36,149 bases of DNA from Gilliamella sp. Lep-s35 (GCF_009795845.1 NZ_WTEX01000024.1:1-36149), one strand, 5' to 3'; positions 18,413 through 27,494 are shown, counted from the first letter of the stretch. Notes: a model not told the origin generated them from the letters alone. Numbers and translations are program-made.

Positions 18413-20426
18413 AATGATGAAGTAATGCCTCTAGTTGTGGTTCACGACCTCGGAAGTTTTTAAATAATGTCATTGGTTCGTCGCTGCCACCTTGTGATAA
18501 GATGTTATCAAGAAACGCATTGCCTGTTTTGACATTAAAAATGCCTTCTTCTTCAAAGCGAGAAAATGCATCAGCAGATAATACCTCAGCCCATAAATAA
18601 CTGTAATAACCTGCCGCATAACCACCCGCAAAAATATGACTAAAGGCATGAGGGAATCGTCCCCATTCAACAGTTGGCACAACGGCAACTTGTTTTCTGA
18701 CCTCAGCTAATGTGTTTAAAATATCGGGATTTTGTTGGGTATGTAATTTAAAGTCAAAAATCCCAAATTCTAATTGGCGTAAAATAAATAGCGCTGCTTG
18801 ATAGTTTTTAGCATCTAGCATTTTTTCTAATATTTCCGAAGGGAGCGGTTCACCAGTTTGGTAATGTCCTGAAATAAAAGCAAGCGCTTCAGGTTGCCAA
18901 CACCAGTTTTCTAAAAATTGACTAGGTAACTCAACCGCATCCCAAGGAACACCATTAATTCCTGCCACAGATGAAACATCAATTTCGGTTAACATGTGGT
19001 GTAAACCATGACCAAATTCATGAAATAAGGTTGTTACTTCGTCATGAGTAAATAAGGCAGGTTTGTCGCCAACAGGGCGATTAAAATTACAGGTTAAATA
19101 AGCAACGGGATTTTGTACATGACCATCAGCAAAACGCATACGACCAATGCAGTCATCCATCCATGCACCACCGCGTTTATGTTCTCGTGCATATAAATCT
19201 AGATAAAAGCTACCTTTTAATTCACCATTAGCTGTATATAGATCGTAGAATTTGACTTCAGGATCCCAAACTTCAACGCCTTGTCGTTCTTTGGCTGTAA
19301 TACCAAAAATGCGGTGTACTACTTCAAATAGACCATTAATTACTCGCTGTTGGGGGAAGTAAGGACGTAATTCTTCATCGTTGATGGTGTATAAGTATTG
19401 TTTTTGTTTTTCACTATAATAAGCAATATCCCATGGTTTGATATCGCTTGCACCAAAAAATTCATAGGCATAACGTTTAAGTTCTGCTAGTTCTTTTTCA
19501 CCTTGTGGTTTGGCTTTGTTGGCTAAATCAGTTAAAAATTCGATAACTTGAGTAGTTGATTTGGCCATTTTTGTGGCTAGGGATTTATCGGCATAGGTAT
19601 TGAATCCAAGTAATTGGGCTAGTTCATTGCGTAATGTTAAAATTTGTTTGATGATTTCGGTGTTGTCCCATTTACCCGCATTTGGACCTTGATCCGATGC
19701 TCGAGTGTTATAAGCTTGATAAAGTTCAAAACGCAAATCACGGTTATCACAATAGGTCATAACTGGCAGGTAACTTGGTATATCTAAAGTAAGCAACCAA
19801 CCCTCTTTGTCTTTCATTTTTGCTTGTTCTTTTGCTGCTGCAAGCGCACTCTCAGGCATGCCTGATAATTCTTCAATATTGGTAATTAATTTTGACCATC
19901 CCATGGTGGCATCTAATACGTTGTTGCTATATTGTGATGATAATTCTGATAGTTTTGCAACAATCTCACCGTAGCGTTTTTGTTTATCATCAGGCAATCC
20001 AATTCCAGATAATTCAAAATCACGCAATGCATTGTCAATAACTCTTTTTTGTGCTTTGCTTAACGTGGCATAGTGCTGCCCTTCTTTGATTTGTTTGTAA
20101 GCTTGATATAAAGGTTTATGTTGTCCAACCCATGTGCTGTACTCAGATAGTAGTGGCAGACAAGCTTCATAAGCCTCTCGTAATTCAGGGCTATTTTTAA
20201 CTGAGTTAAGATGGCTAATAGGTGACCAAGCTCGTCCAAATTTTTCGTCTGCTTCATCAATTGGTTGAATTAAGTTATCCCAAGTATATTGGCTATTTTG
20301 TTTTAATACTGTTTCAATGGTATTTTTGCAGTTTTTTAAGGTTTCTTGTATAGCAGGTAAAACATGCTCGGGCTTAATTTGTGAAAAAAGGGGTAATGGG
20401 GCTTTTGTTAATAATGGATTGGTCAT
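18399..20426 (-). CDS. prlC: Oligopeptidase A
   Basis: PrlC (OpdA) is a cytoplasmic M3-family zinc endopeptidase that degrades short peptides, including cleaved signal peptides. The 675-residue product (E. coli 680) carries HEFGH near residue 470 within [14 protein letters not shown], followed by the [19 protein letters not shown] segment that provides the third ligand and substrate contacts. The N terminus [21 protein letters not shown] is typical of the family. The ATG has AAAGG upstream, and a TATAAT lies about 35 bases before it. It overlaps rsmJ by 14 bases at its 3' end. Confidence 0.97.
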   Translation of the reverse strand: MTNPLLTKAPLPLFSQIKPEHVLPAIQETLKNCKNTIETVLKQNSQYTWDNLIQPIDEADEKFGRAWSPISHLNSVKNSPELREAYEACLPLLSEYSTWVGQHKPLYQAYKQIKEGQHYATLSKAQKRVIDNALRDFELSGIGLPDDKQKRYGEIVAKLSELSSQYSNNVLDATMGWSKLITNIEELSGMPESALAAAKEQAKMKDKEGWLLTLDIPSYLPVMTYCDNRDLRFELYQAYNTRASDQGPNAGKWDNTEIIKQILTLRNELAQLLGFNTYADKSLATKMAKSTTQVIEFLTDLANKAKPQGEKELAELKRYAYEFFGASDIKPWDIAYYSEKQKQYLYTINDEELRPYFPQQRVINGLFEVVHRIFGITAKERQGVEVWDPEVKFYDLYTANGELKGSFYLDLYAREHKRGGAWMDDCIGRMRFADGHVQNPVAYLTCNFNRPVGDKPALFTHDEVTTLFHEFGHGLHHMLTEIDVSSVAGINGVPWDAVELPSQFLENWCWQPEALAFISGHYQTGEPLPSEILEKMLDAKNYQAALFILRQLEFGIFDFKLHTQQNPDILNTLAEVRKQVAVVPTVEWGRFPHAFSHIFAGGYAAGYYSYLWAEVLSADAFSRFEEEGIFNVKTGNAFLDNILSQGGSDEPMTLFKNFRGREPQLEALLHHYGIR

Positions 20427-20459
20427 GTTGCAATACCTTTATACAAATGGAGTTTGTTG

Positions 20460-20465
20460 ATTATA
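20460..20465 (-). promoter_or_regulatory. Candidate -10 for prlC-rsmJ-rsuA
   Basis: TATAAT on the minus strand, 34 bases upstream of the prlC ATG. The -35 region at 17-base spacing is weak. Confidence 0.35.
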
Positions 20466-20519
20466 CATAATATGGTGGCAAATGCTGTTAATTCAAGGGA
20501 TGGTTATTTTAGGGAATAT

Positions 20520-20777
20520 TTATAATCCCATCAATTTACGTTCGCGTTGCCATTCAGTAGGTGTATACGTTTTTATAGAAAGCGCATGGATACGGTTATC
20601 GCTGATAAATTCAGCCAAAGGAGCATAGATAGCTTGTTGTTTTTTTACTCGAGTTAAATCAGCAAATAATTCTCCTACAGCAATAACTTGGAAATGGCTT
20701 CCATCATCGGTTAGGACATGTACATCATCAAGTTTAAGTGAACTATTTAATTTGTCTATAATTTCTTGTTTATTCAT
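20520..20777 (-). CDS. ibaG: BolA-family protein IbaG
   Basis: IbaG (YrbA) is a small BolA-family protein that pairs with monothiol glutaredoxins in iron-sulphur trafficking and contributes to acid resistance. The 85-residue product keeps the strongly conserved core: [14 protein letters not shown] near 25-38, [12 protein letters not shown] near 43-54 with its basic stretch, and [17 protein letters not shown] near 60-76, including the conserved histidine. It follows mlaB by 90 bases, the position it has in E. coli after mlaFEDCB, but murA, normally next, is absent. A hairpin element in the gap may separate it from mla transcription. Confidence 0.93.
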   Translation of the reverse strand: MNKQEIIDKLNSSLKLDDVHVLTDDGSHFQVIAVGELFADLTRVKKQQAIYAPLAEFISDNRIHALSIKTYTPTEWQRERKLMGL

Positions 20778-20820
20778 TAGTAATACTCATCATTAATATA
20801 AATGTAGGACTTTTTTTGTC

Positions 20821-20858
20821 AAAAACTTTCAGGAAAGCTATACGTTTCAGTATAAAAT
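20821..20858 (-). repeat. Two-hairpin intergenic element, copy A
   Basis: Lies 9 bases past the mlaB stop. Read on the minus strand it has hairpin 1 (TATAC-TGAAAC-GTATA), then hairpin 2 (CTTT-CCTG-AAAG) and TTTTT. The same element, with one substitution, one indel and a swapped stem pair, occurs at 27457-27494. It probably acts as terminator of the mla operon; its origin is unknown to me. Confidence 0.65.
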
Positions 20859-20867
20859 ACAATATTT

Positions 20868-21140
20868 TCAATTTTTTAACACGGGTTGCAGATCGTACAA
20901 AGTAATTAATGTTTGTAACTGAGGATTGATACCTTTTAGTTTGACATGATATTTATTGTAAAAATAAATTAAAGTCGCGAGCCCTGAAGAATCAACCCGA
21001 GTCAGTTGTGCTACATCAATGTATTTTACACCGTTTAAAATGGTGTTTTGTATTGACCATAAATCATTTAAAGAGTGAACATCAAGTTCACCCTGTAAAG
21101 ACAATATTTCTTGTTGTTTTTCTGTTTTTATTCGCGACAT
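20868..21140 (-). CDS. mlaB: Mla lipid-transport complex STAS-domain subunit MlaB
   Basis: MlaB is the cytoplasmic STAS-domain partner of the MlaF ATPase in the inner-membrane MlaFEDB complex. The product is 90 residues from the ATG at 21140, nine bases after AAAGG; the GTG two codons earlier is too close to that site. The STAS signature appears as VDSSGLATLIYFY near 50-62, with the conserved Ser of DSSG. The start is just after the mlaC stop, so the genes are coupled. Similarity to E. coli MlaB is low outside this motif, and position strengthens the call. Confidence 0.88.
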   Translation of the reverse strand: MSRIKTEKQQEILSLQGELDVHSLNDLWSIQNTILNGVKYIDVAQLTRVDSSGLATLIYFYNKYHVKLKGINPQLQTLITLYDLQPVLKN

Positions 21141-21145
21141 TATCA

Positions 21146-21790
21146 CTAGCCTTTAGGTTTAGCGTTTGGGTCTATATTGTGATTTGAAAGTTCATTTAAT
21201 TGTTTGGTTAATGCATCAATACCATCTTGACGTAAAATTGTTGACCATTCATTTTGTTTGGTTGTTATCATGCTAACGCCCTCAGCAATTAAATCATAAG
21301 CTTTCCATTCGCCAGTTACTGAATTTTTACGCCACTGGAAATCAATACGCAATGGTTGTTGGTTTTTATTAGGTTGGTTTAATAAAACTCGAATAGAAAT
21401 CAAATTTTTACCAGTTAAATCTTTAGGCGACTCAACTTGATAAGTTTGACCATTATACATAGATAACGCTTGAGCAAATGCTTGTACTAGGTAGTTTTCA
21501 AAAGCAGTAAAGTAAGCTTTACGTTGTGCTTCTGTAGCGCTTTTATAGTAATTACCTAAAATTAATGCACCAGCATATTTTACTTGCACATAAGGTAATA
21601 AATCTTTTCTTACAATCTCTTTAAGTTTGTTAGGGTTTGATTTTAGTGCCGCAGATTGTGCATTCATAGTGCTAAAAAGCTTATCAGCAGAAACTTGCAT
21701 TTCTTTATAAGGATCGTTTTCAGCAAATACATTAGCACTAAATATTAATGCGAATATTAAAAAAATAGCATGTTTAAATTTGGTTAACAT
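21146..21790 (-). CDS. mlaC: Periplasmic phospholipid-binding protein MlaC
   Basis: MlaC shuttles phospholipids across the periplasm between the MlaA-porin complex in the outer membrane and MlaFEDB. The 214-residue product has a signal peptide of about 23 residues ending NVFA, then the Tol-Tpp/MlaC domain with RKDLLPYVQVKYAGALILGNYY near 65-86 and a WKAYDLIAEGVSMI segment near 168-181, both characteristic. It starts at an ATG after AAGGAG. It lies between mlaD and mlaB in the standard order. Confidence 0.95.
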   Translation of the reverse strand: MLTKFKHAIFLIFALIFSANVFAENDPYKEMQVSADKLFSTMNAQSAALKSNPNKLKEIVRKDLLPYVQVKYAGALILGNYYKSATEAQRKAYFTAFENYLVQAFAQALSMYNGQTYQVESPKDLTGKNLISIRVLLNQPNKNQQPLRIDFQWRKNSVTGEWKAYDLIAEGVSMITTKQNEWSTILRQDGIDALTKQLNELSNHNIDPNAKPKG

Positions 21791-21826
21791 AGTAACTCCT
21801 TACTTTTCATTTGTATCTTGCGTATC

Positions 21827-22384
21827 TTATTTTTTGTCTTTATTGGTCGAACCTCCAGTACTATAAAGGAATTGACCAATTAAGTCTTCAATAACCATTG
21901 CTGGTTTAGTGTTGTATATTACAAAACCATCGTGAAAATAAGCTGGTTCATGATTATTTGTTGGCAAATTGTTGCTTGTACCTTCGCTATCCAATGAATC
22001 AAGTTCTAATTCAGTATTTTTATCAAGTCCAAAGTTAATATCAATAAATTGTTCACCTAATAAACCTGATGTTTTAATTGAAAGCGAACTTGAAACTGGA
22101 ATTTGATTGTATTGTGCATCAATATCTATGGTTACATAGGGTTTATATACATCAAGGTCTGATGATTTTAACGTTATGCTGCTTACTCGACCAATTACAA
22201 CGCCACCAATTTTGATAGGTGAGCGAGCTTTTAATCCTCCGATATTATCAAACACAGCATAGACACGATAAGTGCTATGGCTAGCAAATGATGTTGGATC
22301 GGTGACTCTAAAACACAAAAATAGCACCGAGCAAATAACCAGCACCATAAATAATCCAACGGTAATTTCAACTTTACGATTCAT
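21827..22384 (-). CDS. mlaD: Mla substrate-binding MCE protein MlaD
   Basis: MlaD forms a hexameric ring in the periplasm, anchored in the inner membrane, through which phospholipids pass. The 185-residue product (E. coli 183) begins with one membrane helix (about 6-26), followed by the MCE domain, with YAVFDNIGGLKARSPIKIGGVVIGRV near 46-71 and SSLSIKTSGLLGEQFIDI near 98-115. The hydrophobic C-terminal part includes FVIYNTKPAMVIEDLIGQFLY. It begins 10 bases after mlaE with GAGG before the ATG. Confidence 0.96.
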   Translation of the reverse strand: MNRKVEITVGLFMVLVICSVLFLCFRVTDPTSFASHSTYRVYAVFDNIGGLKARSPIKIGGVVIGRVSSITLKSSDLDVYKPYVTIDIDAQYNQIPVSSSLSIKTSGLLGEQFIDINFGLDKNTELELDSLDSEGTSNNLPTNNHEPAYFHDGFVIYNTKPAMVIEDLIGQFLYSTGGSTNKDKK

Positions 22385-22394
22385 GTCTATGACC

Positions 22395-23174
22395 TCAATG
22401 ACTAAACATTAATGCGGTTAAAATAAAATCTAACCCCAAAATAACTAATGATGAATAAACAACGGTATTTGTTGTTGCCCGACTAATTCCTTCTGATGTT
22501 GGTACGCAATCATAACCGTTAAACAGTGCAATCCAAGTGCTGGCAATGGCAAATGCAAAGCTTTTAACAAAACAGTTTCCTAAGTCATGCCACCAATCGA
22601 CATTGCTTTGAATCGATGACCAAAAGAATCCTGAATCAATACCTTTCCAATCAACACCAACCAACATACCACCTAAAATACCAACTGCAACAAAAATAGC
22701 TGTTAAAAATGGCATGCAAAAAAATCCAGCCCAAAAACGTGGCGCAATGATGCGTCTTAACGGATCAATTGCCATCATTTCTAAACTTGATAATTGTTCA
22801 GTAGCTTTCATTAGACCGATTTCAGCGGTTAAGGCTGAGCCAGCACGACCAGCAAATAGTAGGCCTGCAACAACAGGGCCTAGCTCACGAAGTAACGCAA
22901 GGGCAACCATCATCCCTAAACTTGCTTCGGCACCAAAGGTGGTTAGAATAAAGTAACCTTGCAAGGCCAAAACCATGCCAATAAAAAGACCTGATACAAT
23001 AATAATAGTGAGTGATTGTACTCCAACAAAATAAAATTGCTTAATGAGTAATGGGAATTGTTTATTAAATTGTGGCTTACCAATTAATGCCCTAAAGAGC
23101 ATCACACCAGAACGACCAATCATTGCAATGACATCAATAAACCATTGTCCTAATTTTGCCAGTATATTTAACAT
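22395..23174 (-). CDS. mlaE: Mla lipid ABC permease MlaE
   Basis: MlaE is the permease of the Mla phospholipid transporter. The 259-residue product (E. coli 260) has five to six membrane segments and the MlaE/YrbE signature: [18 protein letters not shown] near 66-83, [22 protein letters not shown] near 92-113 and [21 protein letters not shown] near 117-137. The ATG overlaps the mlaF stop (TAATG), so translation is coupled. No anomalies. Confidence 0.97.
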   Translation of the reverse strand: MLNILAKLGQWFIDVIAMIGRSGVMLFRALIGKPQFNKQFPLLIKQFYFVGVQSLTIIIVSGLFIGMVLALQGYFILTTFGAEASLGMMVALALLRELGPVVAGLLFAGRAGSALTAEIGLMKATEQLSSLEMMAIDPLRRIIAPRFWAGFFCMPFLTAIFVAVGILGGMLVGVDWKGIDSGFFWSSIQSNVDWWHDLGNCFVKSFAFAIASTWIALFNGYDCVPTSEGISRATTNTVVYSSLVILGLDFILTALMFSH

Positions 23175-23989
23175 TATTTTGTACCTCTGCTTAGGTCTAA
23201 TTTGTAATCTTCAGCAGGATAATGAAAAGGTACTGGACCATCAGCCAACCCGTCAAGGAATTGTTTTACTCGTAAATCATCATTATCACGTAATTGCTGT
23301 GATGTACCACCTGCAATAATATGTTGTTCGGCTACAATATAAGCATAATCTGCAATACTGAGCACTTCGGTCACGTCATGGCTAACAACGATACAGGTTA
23401 ATCCTAATGATTGGTTTATTTCAGATATCAGTTTAACAATAACACCCATAGATATAGGATCTTGCCCAGCAAAAGGTTCATCAAACATAATTAGATCGGG
23501 ATCAAGTGCAATAGCTCGAGCTAAAGCAGCACGTCTTGCCATACCACCTGAAAGCTCTGATGGCATCATTTGAGCGGCACCTCGTAAGCCAACAGCTTGT
23601 AATTTCATTAAGACTAAATTATGCAATATAGGTTCAGGTAATTTGAAGTGCTCACGTAGTGGGTAAGCAACATTATCAAACACAGTTAGATCGGTAAATA
23701 AAGCCCCCGATTGAAATAGCATGCTCATGCGTTTACGAACTTCATATAACCTTGAGCGAGACATGCTTGGCACATCTTCGCCATCGAATAAAATTTTTCC
23801 TGACTGCGGTTTTAATTGACCACCAATGAGCCTTAGTAGCGTTGTTTTACCAATTCCTGATGGCCCCATAATAGCGGTGACTTTGCCTTTAGGAACGTTC
23901 AAACTCATATTTTTATAAATAGGCCGCGTTCCACGATAAAAAGACATGTCGTGAATTTCAACCAAATTTTGCTGCAATGCGTTTGTCAA
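23174..23989 (-). CDS. mlaF: Mla lipid ABC transporter ATPase MlaF
   Basis: MlaF powers phospholipid transport that keeps the outer leaflet of the outer membrane asymmetric. The 271-residue product (E. coli 269) has Walker A GPSGIGKT at about 42-49, the LSGGMARR signature near 144, Walker B LIMFDEP near 167, and the C-terminal [15 protein letters not shown] region that binds MlaB and a neighbouring MlaF. The best start is TTG at 23989, seven bases after AGGA; it gives an N terminus aligned with E. coli ([10 protein letters not shown] against NLVDMRDVSF) and nothing upstream fits better. It opens mlaFEDCB; the 200 bases before it show no convincing promoter. Confidence 0.97.
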   Translation of the reverse strand: MTNALQQNLVEIHDMSFYRGTRPIYKNMSLNVPKGKVTAIMGPSGIGKTTLLRLIGGQLKPQSGKILFDGEDVPSMSRSRLYEVRKRMSMLFQSGALFTDLTVFDNVAYPLREHFKLPEPILHNLVLMKLQAVGLRGAAQMMPSELSGGMARRAALARAIALDPDLIMFDEPFAGQDPISMGVIVKLISEINQSLGLTCIVVSHDVTEVLSIADYAYIVAEQHIIAGGTSQQLRDNDDLRVKQFLDGLADGPVPFHYPAEDYKLDLSRGTK

Positions 23990-24189
23990 AGTGATTTCCT
24001 ACACTACTGATCTAAATTTTAGGTTATTTTACTTGATAATTGAGAATAAAGGAAATGTATTAAAGTTATTGTTTATCATAATGATGCTAATTATCAATTA
24101 ATGGCTCATTTTACTCAAGATAAATAAAGGTAAAGTAAAATCCTTTTTGTATTTTTTAGTGTTATCACCTTAAGTTATTATATTGTGTA

Positions 24190-24888
24190 TTATTCATGTC
24201 TTGCTTTTCGTGCTAGGTGGTTTCCTAAACTCTGAATAAATTGTATAGCGATAACTAATATCACCACGCAGATATAAGTAACAGTATTATCAAAACGTTG
24301 ATAACCGTATGACACAGCTAAATCACCAATACCGCCAGCACCAATAGCACCAGCCATCGCTGTAGCACCAATTAAACCTATAGTAGCAGTTGTAAGCGTT
24401 AAAATTAAAGAGCTAAATGCCTCTGGTAACATAAAATACCAAATAATTTGTATTGGCGTCGCTCCCATTGATTGAGCCGCTTCAATAATACCACTATTCA
24501 CGTCAAGTAATGAATTTTCAACTAACCTAGCAATGTAAGGAGCAACATAAAATGTTAACGGAACAATCGCTGCTATAGTGCCAATAGAGCTATTTACAAT
24601 GACCTTTGTTAAAGGTTGGATAGCAACTAATAAAATAATAAAAGGCAATGAGCGAACTATATTAATAATCGGGTTGATAATACGAAACACTCGACGATTT
24701 TCTAATAGTCCATAAGGTCTTGTTGTAACTAAGCAAATACCGAGTGGAATTCCGATTAATGAACCTAAAATTAAGGAGAAAACTACCATAATTAGGGTGT
24801 CATAGGATGCTTGAACAAATTGTTCAGTGGTTACTGATGTTGCAAAGCAAGAGGCCAAATAGTCAATTATAGTATTAAATATTTCCAT
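24190..24888 (-). CDS. metI: Methionine ABC transporter permease MetI
   Basis: MetI is the membrane permease of the MetNIQ high-affinity methionine importer. The 232-residue product (E. coli 217) has five hydrophobic segments and the permease coupling motif EAAQSMGATPIQIIWYFMLPEA near 140-161 that contacts MetN. Other family stretches are FRIINPIINIVRSLPFIILL and TAMAGAIGAGGIGDLA. It overlaps metN by 14 bases. The 200 bases downstream, to mlaF, contain only a weak AT-rich hairpin and no gene. Confidence 0.94.
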   Translation of the reverse strand: MEIFNTIIDYLASCFATSVTTEQFVQASYDTLIMVVFSLILGSLIGIPLGICLVTTRPYGLLENRRVFRIINPIINIVRSLPFIILLVAIQPLTKVIVNSSIGTIAAIVPLTFYVAPYIARLVENSLLDVNSGIIEAAQSMGATPIQIIWYFMLPEAFSSLILTLTTATIGLIGATAMAGAIGAGGIGDLAVSYGYQRFDNTVTYICVVILVIAIQFIQSLGNHLARKARHE

Positions 24889-25933
24889 TTTTACTCATCT
24901 CCCAATGTTTAATTTCAGTGACTTGCACACCGCGCTCACGTAAGTAATATACTGATTCTTTGATATTACTATCATTACCTTTTAGTTGAACAAACATACT
25001 ACCTAAAACCGTTTTTTCGATTTCTGACATATGGGCAAACAAAATATTGACGATAACTTTTTGTTGCAGTATAAGTGAATTCATCACGGGTTCTGACGCA
25101 GATCGTCCTAAGAATTCGAGCTTAAATAATTTGATATTGTCTTTTTTACCTTCTATTTCTAACAAATTTTCCACAACACCATTTGGAATTTGATCGTTGA
25201 TCACTGAGCTAACAAAATTTTGAGTAGTTTGGTGTTTTGGTTGTCCAAATACGTCAAGTACGTTACCTTGTTCTATAATCTTGCCTTTTTCCATTACTGC
25301 AACTTTATGGCAAATTTGTTCAATTACATGCATTTCGTGAGTGATTAACACGACTGTTATTTTATATTCTTCATTGATTTTTTTGATTAAATCTAAAATA
25401 GCTTGAGTGGTTTGTGGATCAAGTGCTGAAGTTGCTTCATCACATAGTAAAATATCAGGATCGTTGGCTAATGCTCGGGCGATACCAATGCGCTGTTTTT
25501 GCCCACCAGAAAGCTCTTTGGGATAGCTGTTAGCTTTATCACTTAATCCAACAAATTCCAAAAGTTCATAGACTTTTTGTTTAATCGAATGTTTATCTTT
25601 TTTGATTAAAATTAAAGGAATAGCAATATTTTCAAATACGGTTTTTGATTCAAGCAAATTAAAATGCTGAAAAATCATACCAATTTTTTGACGGGTTTGA
25701 CGTAATTCATTACTAGATAATTGATTTAATAGTTTATTTTGAATAATGACATTGCCTTGTGTTGGTTTTTCAAGAAAGTTAATTAAGCGCACTAAGGTAC
25801 TTTTACCTGCGCCGCTGTAACCAATAATGCCGTAAATATCACCTTTACTGATGGTTAAATTAATATCGTTTAAAGCTTGTGTTGTGACGCCATTTCTTTC
25901 ATATTGTTTTGAGACATGTTCAAATTTAATCAT
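24875..25933 (-). CDS. metN: Methionine ABC transporter ATPase MetN
   Basis: MetN drives methionine import and is inhibited by methionine bound to its C-terminal NIL domain. The 352-residue product (E. coli 343) has Walker A GYSGAGKS at 38-45, the LSGGQKQRIGIARAL signature near 141, Walker B ILLCDEATSALDP near 162-174 and a NIL domain from about residue 270 to the end. The ATG is preceded by AGGTG. It is transcribed with metI but away from metQ, whereas in E. coli all three genes are in one operon. Confidence 0.95.
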   Translation of the reverse strand: MIKFEHVSKQYERNGVTTQALNDINLTISKGDIYGIIGYSGAGKSTLVRLINFLEKPTQGNVIIQNKLLNQLSSNELRQTRQKIGMIFQHFNLLESKTVFENIAIPLILIKKDKHSIKQKVYELLEFVGLSDKANSYPKELSGGQKQRIGIARALANDPDILLCDEATSALDPQTTQAILDLIKKINEEYKITVVLITHEMHVIEQICHKVAVMEKGKIIEQGNVLDVFGQPKHQTTQNFVSSVINDQIPNGVVENLLEIEGKKDNIKLFKLEFLGRSASEPVMNSLILQQKVIVNILFAHMSEIEKTVLGSMFVQLKGNDSNIKESVYYLRERGVQVTEIKHWEMSKNGNI

Positions 25934-26011
25934 TGTTCATCACCTATTTATTTTGTTCTAGTTGAATAAGTACTTGCTTAGGCAATTTGGCTGAATCATT
26001 TATTGCAGGTA

Positions 26012-26039
26012 TTTATATGGCATATTCAACGATTGACAA
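26012..26039 (-). promoter_or_regulatory. Candidate metNI promoter
   Basis: Minus-strand TTGTCA (26039-26034) and TATAAA (26017-26012) are 16 bases apart, placing the start about 70 bases before metN. No MetJ operator array (AGACGTCT-like 8-mers) was recognised in the metN-metQ gap. Confidence 0.45.
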
Positions 26040-26098
26040 TAATTGATATATCTAACGGTATCACAGGTTAAATTGTTGCTCTAATAATCGTTTTTTAT

Positions 26099-26123
26099 AT
26101 CTTATTCCATATAGTTATAAGAT
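26099..26123. repeat. 7-bp inverted repeat in the metN-metQ gap
   Basis: ATCTTAT and ATAAGAT flank an 11-base spacer about 80 bases before metQ. It could be an operator for the divergent pair, but the AT-rich context makes chance occurrence plausible. Confidence 0.3.
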
Positions 26124-26202
26124 AGAATTACTTGGAATAAATGAATGCTTTTTTCTGTGTTAGAGTGTATTTAATGCTTATAGCTTATAGAGGATAGCTG
26201 AA

Positions 26203-27051
26203 ATGAAAAATGCGTTTATCAAACAAAAAATATTTAAATACATATCAGTCGTTTTAGTTGCTAGTTCAGTGTTTTTGACTATTGGTTGTGATAATTCGTC
26301 TAAACCAGTCGATAATCAGACAAAAAAAGAAATTAGCATGGGCGTATCACCAGGTCCATATAACGATCTTTTTAATGATGCTGTTAAACCCATACTTGAA
26401 TCAGAGGGTTATAAGGTTAAATTAGTGAATTTTCCGCATTTACTTGAATCAGACGTAGCTTTAAGTGAAGGTAGTATTGATTTAACCGTTGCACAGCACA
26501 CAGCTTATATGAATGTGTTTAATGCCCAGCGTAAAGCAAATTTAAAATCGGTTGTGCATGTACCATCGGTACCTGCGGCAATATTTTCAAATAAGTTCAC
26601 CTCACTAACGCAAGTTTTTTCAGGAGCAAAAGTTGCTATTCCACAAGATGCTTCTAATGCAGCTCGTTCATATAATCTACTAGAAAAAGCTGGTTGGATA
26701 AAATTAAAAAATAATACAAATCCTATTATTGTTAGTAAAAATGATATTGCTCAAAATATTGCAGGTATTGAAATTATTGAAATGGATTCGGCCAATATTC
26801 CTAGAGTGCTTAATGAATTAGATTTTGCGGTAATTCCAGGTAGCATTGTTTATTCTGCTAATATTGACTCGAACAAAGCATTACTTTCTGAAACCATCAT
26901 TCCTGATTTGGAAATTATGGTTGTAGTGAATGAAGGAAACGAAAATAGTCGATGGGCTCAAGATGTGAAGCGTATTTATCAATCTCAACAATTTAAAGAT
27001 TATATGAAAACGCATAACCAAAATGGTTATTGGGTGATGCCTCAAGAATAA
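26203..27051 (+). CDS. metQ: Methionine-binding lipoprotein MetQ
   Basis: MetQ is the lipid-anchored substrate-binding protein that delivers methionine to MetNI. The 282-residue product (E. coli 271) has a long N-terminal signal segment ending LTIGC, with the Cys near residue 29 as probable lipidation site, although Thr at -3 is not ideal. The NlpA/MetQ domain follows, with MGVSPGPYNDLF near 46-57, VALSEGSIDLTVAQHTAYM near 85-103 and IPQDASNAARSYNLLEKAGWI near 147-167. GAGGA precedes the ATG. A hairpin terminator follows. The specificity (methionine) is inferred from family and the nearby metNI. Confidence 0.92.
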   Translation: MKNAFIKQKIFKYISVVLVASSVFLTIGCDNSSKPVDNQTKKEISMGVSPGPYNDLFNDAVKPILESEGYKVKLVNFPHLLESDVALSEGSIDLTVAQHTAYMNVFNAQRKANLKSVVHVPSVPAAIFSNKFTSLTQVFSGAKVAIPQDASNAARSYNLLEKAGWIKLKNNTNPIIVSKNDIAQNIAGIEIIEMDSANIPRVLNELDFAVIPGSIVYSANIDSNKALLSETIIPDLEIMVVVNEGNENSRWAQDVKRIYQSQQFKDYMKTHNQNGYWVMPQE

Positions 27052-27079
27052 GCATAGCAAGGTAAAGTAATGAAGAAAA

Positions 27080-27097
27080 GCCCGTTTGATAACGGGC
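27080..27097. terminator. Bidirectional terminator between metQ and the rhodanese gene
   Basis: GCCCGTT-TGAT-AACGGGC is a perfect 7-bp stem followed by ATTTT on the plus strand and TTTTCTTC on the minus strand, ending both convergent genes. Confidence 0.8.
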
Positions 27098-27100
27098 ATT

Positions 27101-27430
27101 TTAGTGTCGTGCCATCTGTTTATCAATTGTTAGCGCCCAAGCATCAATCCCTCCTGTAAGATTATAGAGAAAGTTAGGATCAAAACCGTTTTCTGCTAAA
27201 TAATGAGCAACAGTTAGGCTACGTCTGCCGTGATGACAATAAATAACAATATCGATTTCATCTGGGATTTTATCTAGATATAAAGGGATCATATTCATTG
27301 GAATATGAGTTGCGTTGCCAATACTGCAAATGGCTATTTCATTGGGTTCTCGTACATCGAGTAGAAATAGATTATCTTGCTGATTTAATTTTTGTGCAAG
27401 TTCTGTGGGAGTGATTTCTTTTATTGTCAT
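27101..27430 (-). CDS. Single-domain rhodanese-like sulfurtransferase
   Basis: A 109-residue cytoplasmic rhodanese domain. The active-site loop is CHHGRRS, with the cysteine at residue 65, preceded by the DVREPNE (25-31) substrate-loop region. Such domains transfer sulphane sulphur or act as persulphide carriers; the physiological partner is unknown. It is the size of GlpE, but GlpE has a CYHGNSS loop, so I do not call it glpE. CHHGRRS is closer to rhodanese domains found alone or fused to MoeB/ThiF proteins. The gene is downstream of pepN, separated by 129 bases that include a two-hairpin element. No strong ribosome-binding site is visible. Confidence 0.85.
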   Translation of the reverse strand: MTIKEITPTELAQKLNQQDNLFLLDVREPNEIAICSIGNATHIPMNMIPLYLDKIPDEIDIVIYCHHGRRSLTVAHYLAENGFDPNFLYNLTGGIDAWALTIDKQMARH

Positions 27431-27456
27431 TATTTAAAACTTATTAAAGTGCTTGT

Positions 27457-27494
27457 AAAAAAGTTTCAGGAAACTATACGTTTTAGTATAAAAT
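27457..27494 (-). repeat. Two-hairpin intergenic element, copy B
   Basis: Minus-strand hairpin 1 is TATAC-TAAAAC-GTATA, hairpin 2 is AGTTT-CCTG-AAACT, then TTTTTT. It corresponds to copy A at 20821-20858; hairpin 2 keeps the CCTG loop but exchanges one base pair. It lies 66 bases after the pepN stop and 27 before the rhodanese start. Confidence 0.65.

Noticed and set aside
24128-24160. AAAGG/CCTTT hairpin after metI as terminator
   Set aside because: Only a 5-bp A/T-rich stem with an 11-base loop; not convincingly different from chance in this sequence.
25934-26202. MetJ operators (tandem AGACGTCT-like boxes) or an S-adenosylmethionine riboswitch between metN and metQ
   Set aside because: No 8-mer close to the MetJ consensus and no conserved riboswitch helices could be recognised.
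27101-27430. Calling the rhodanese glpE
   Set aside because: The active-site loop is CHHGRRS rather than CYHGNSS and no glpG or glpR lies nearby.
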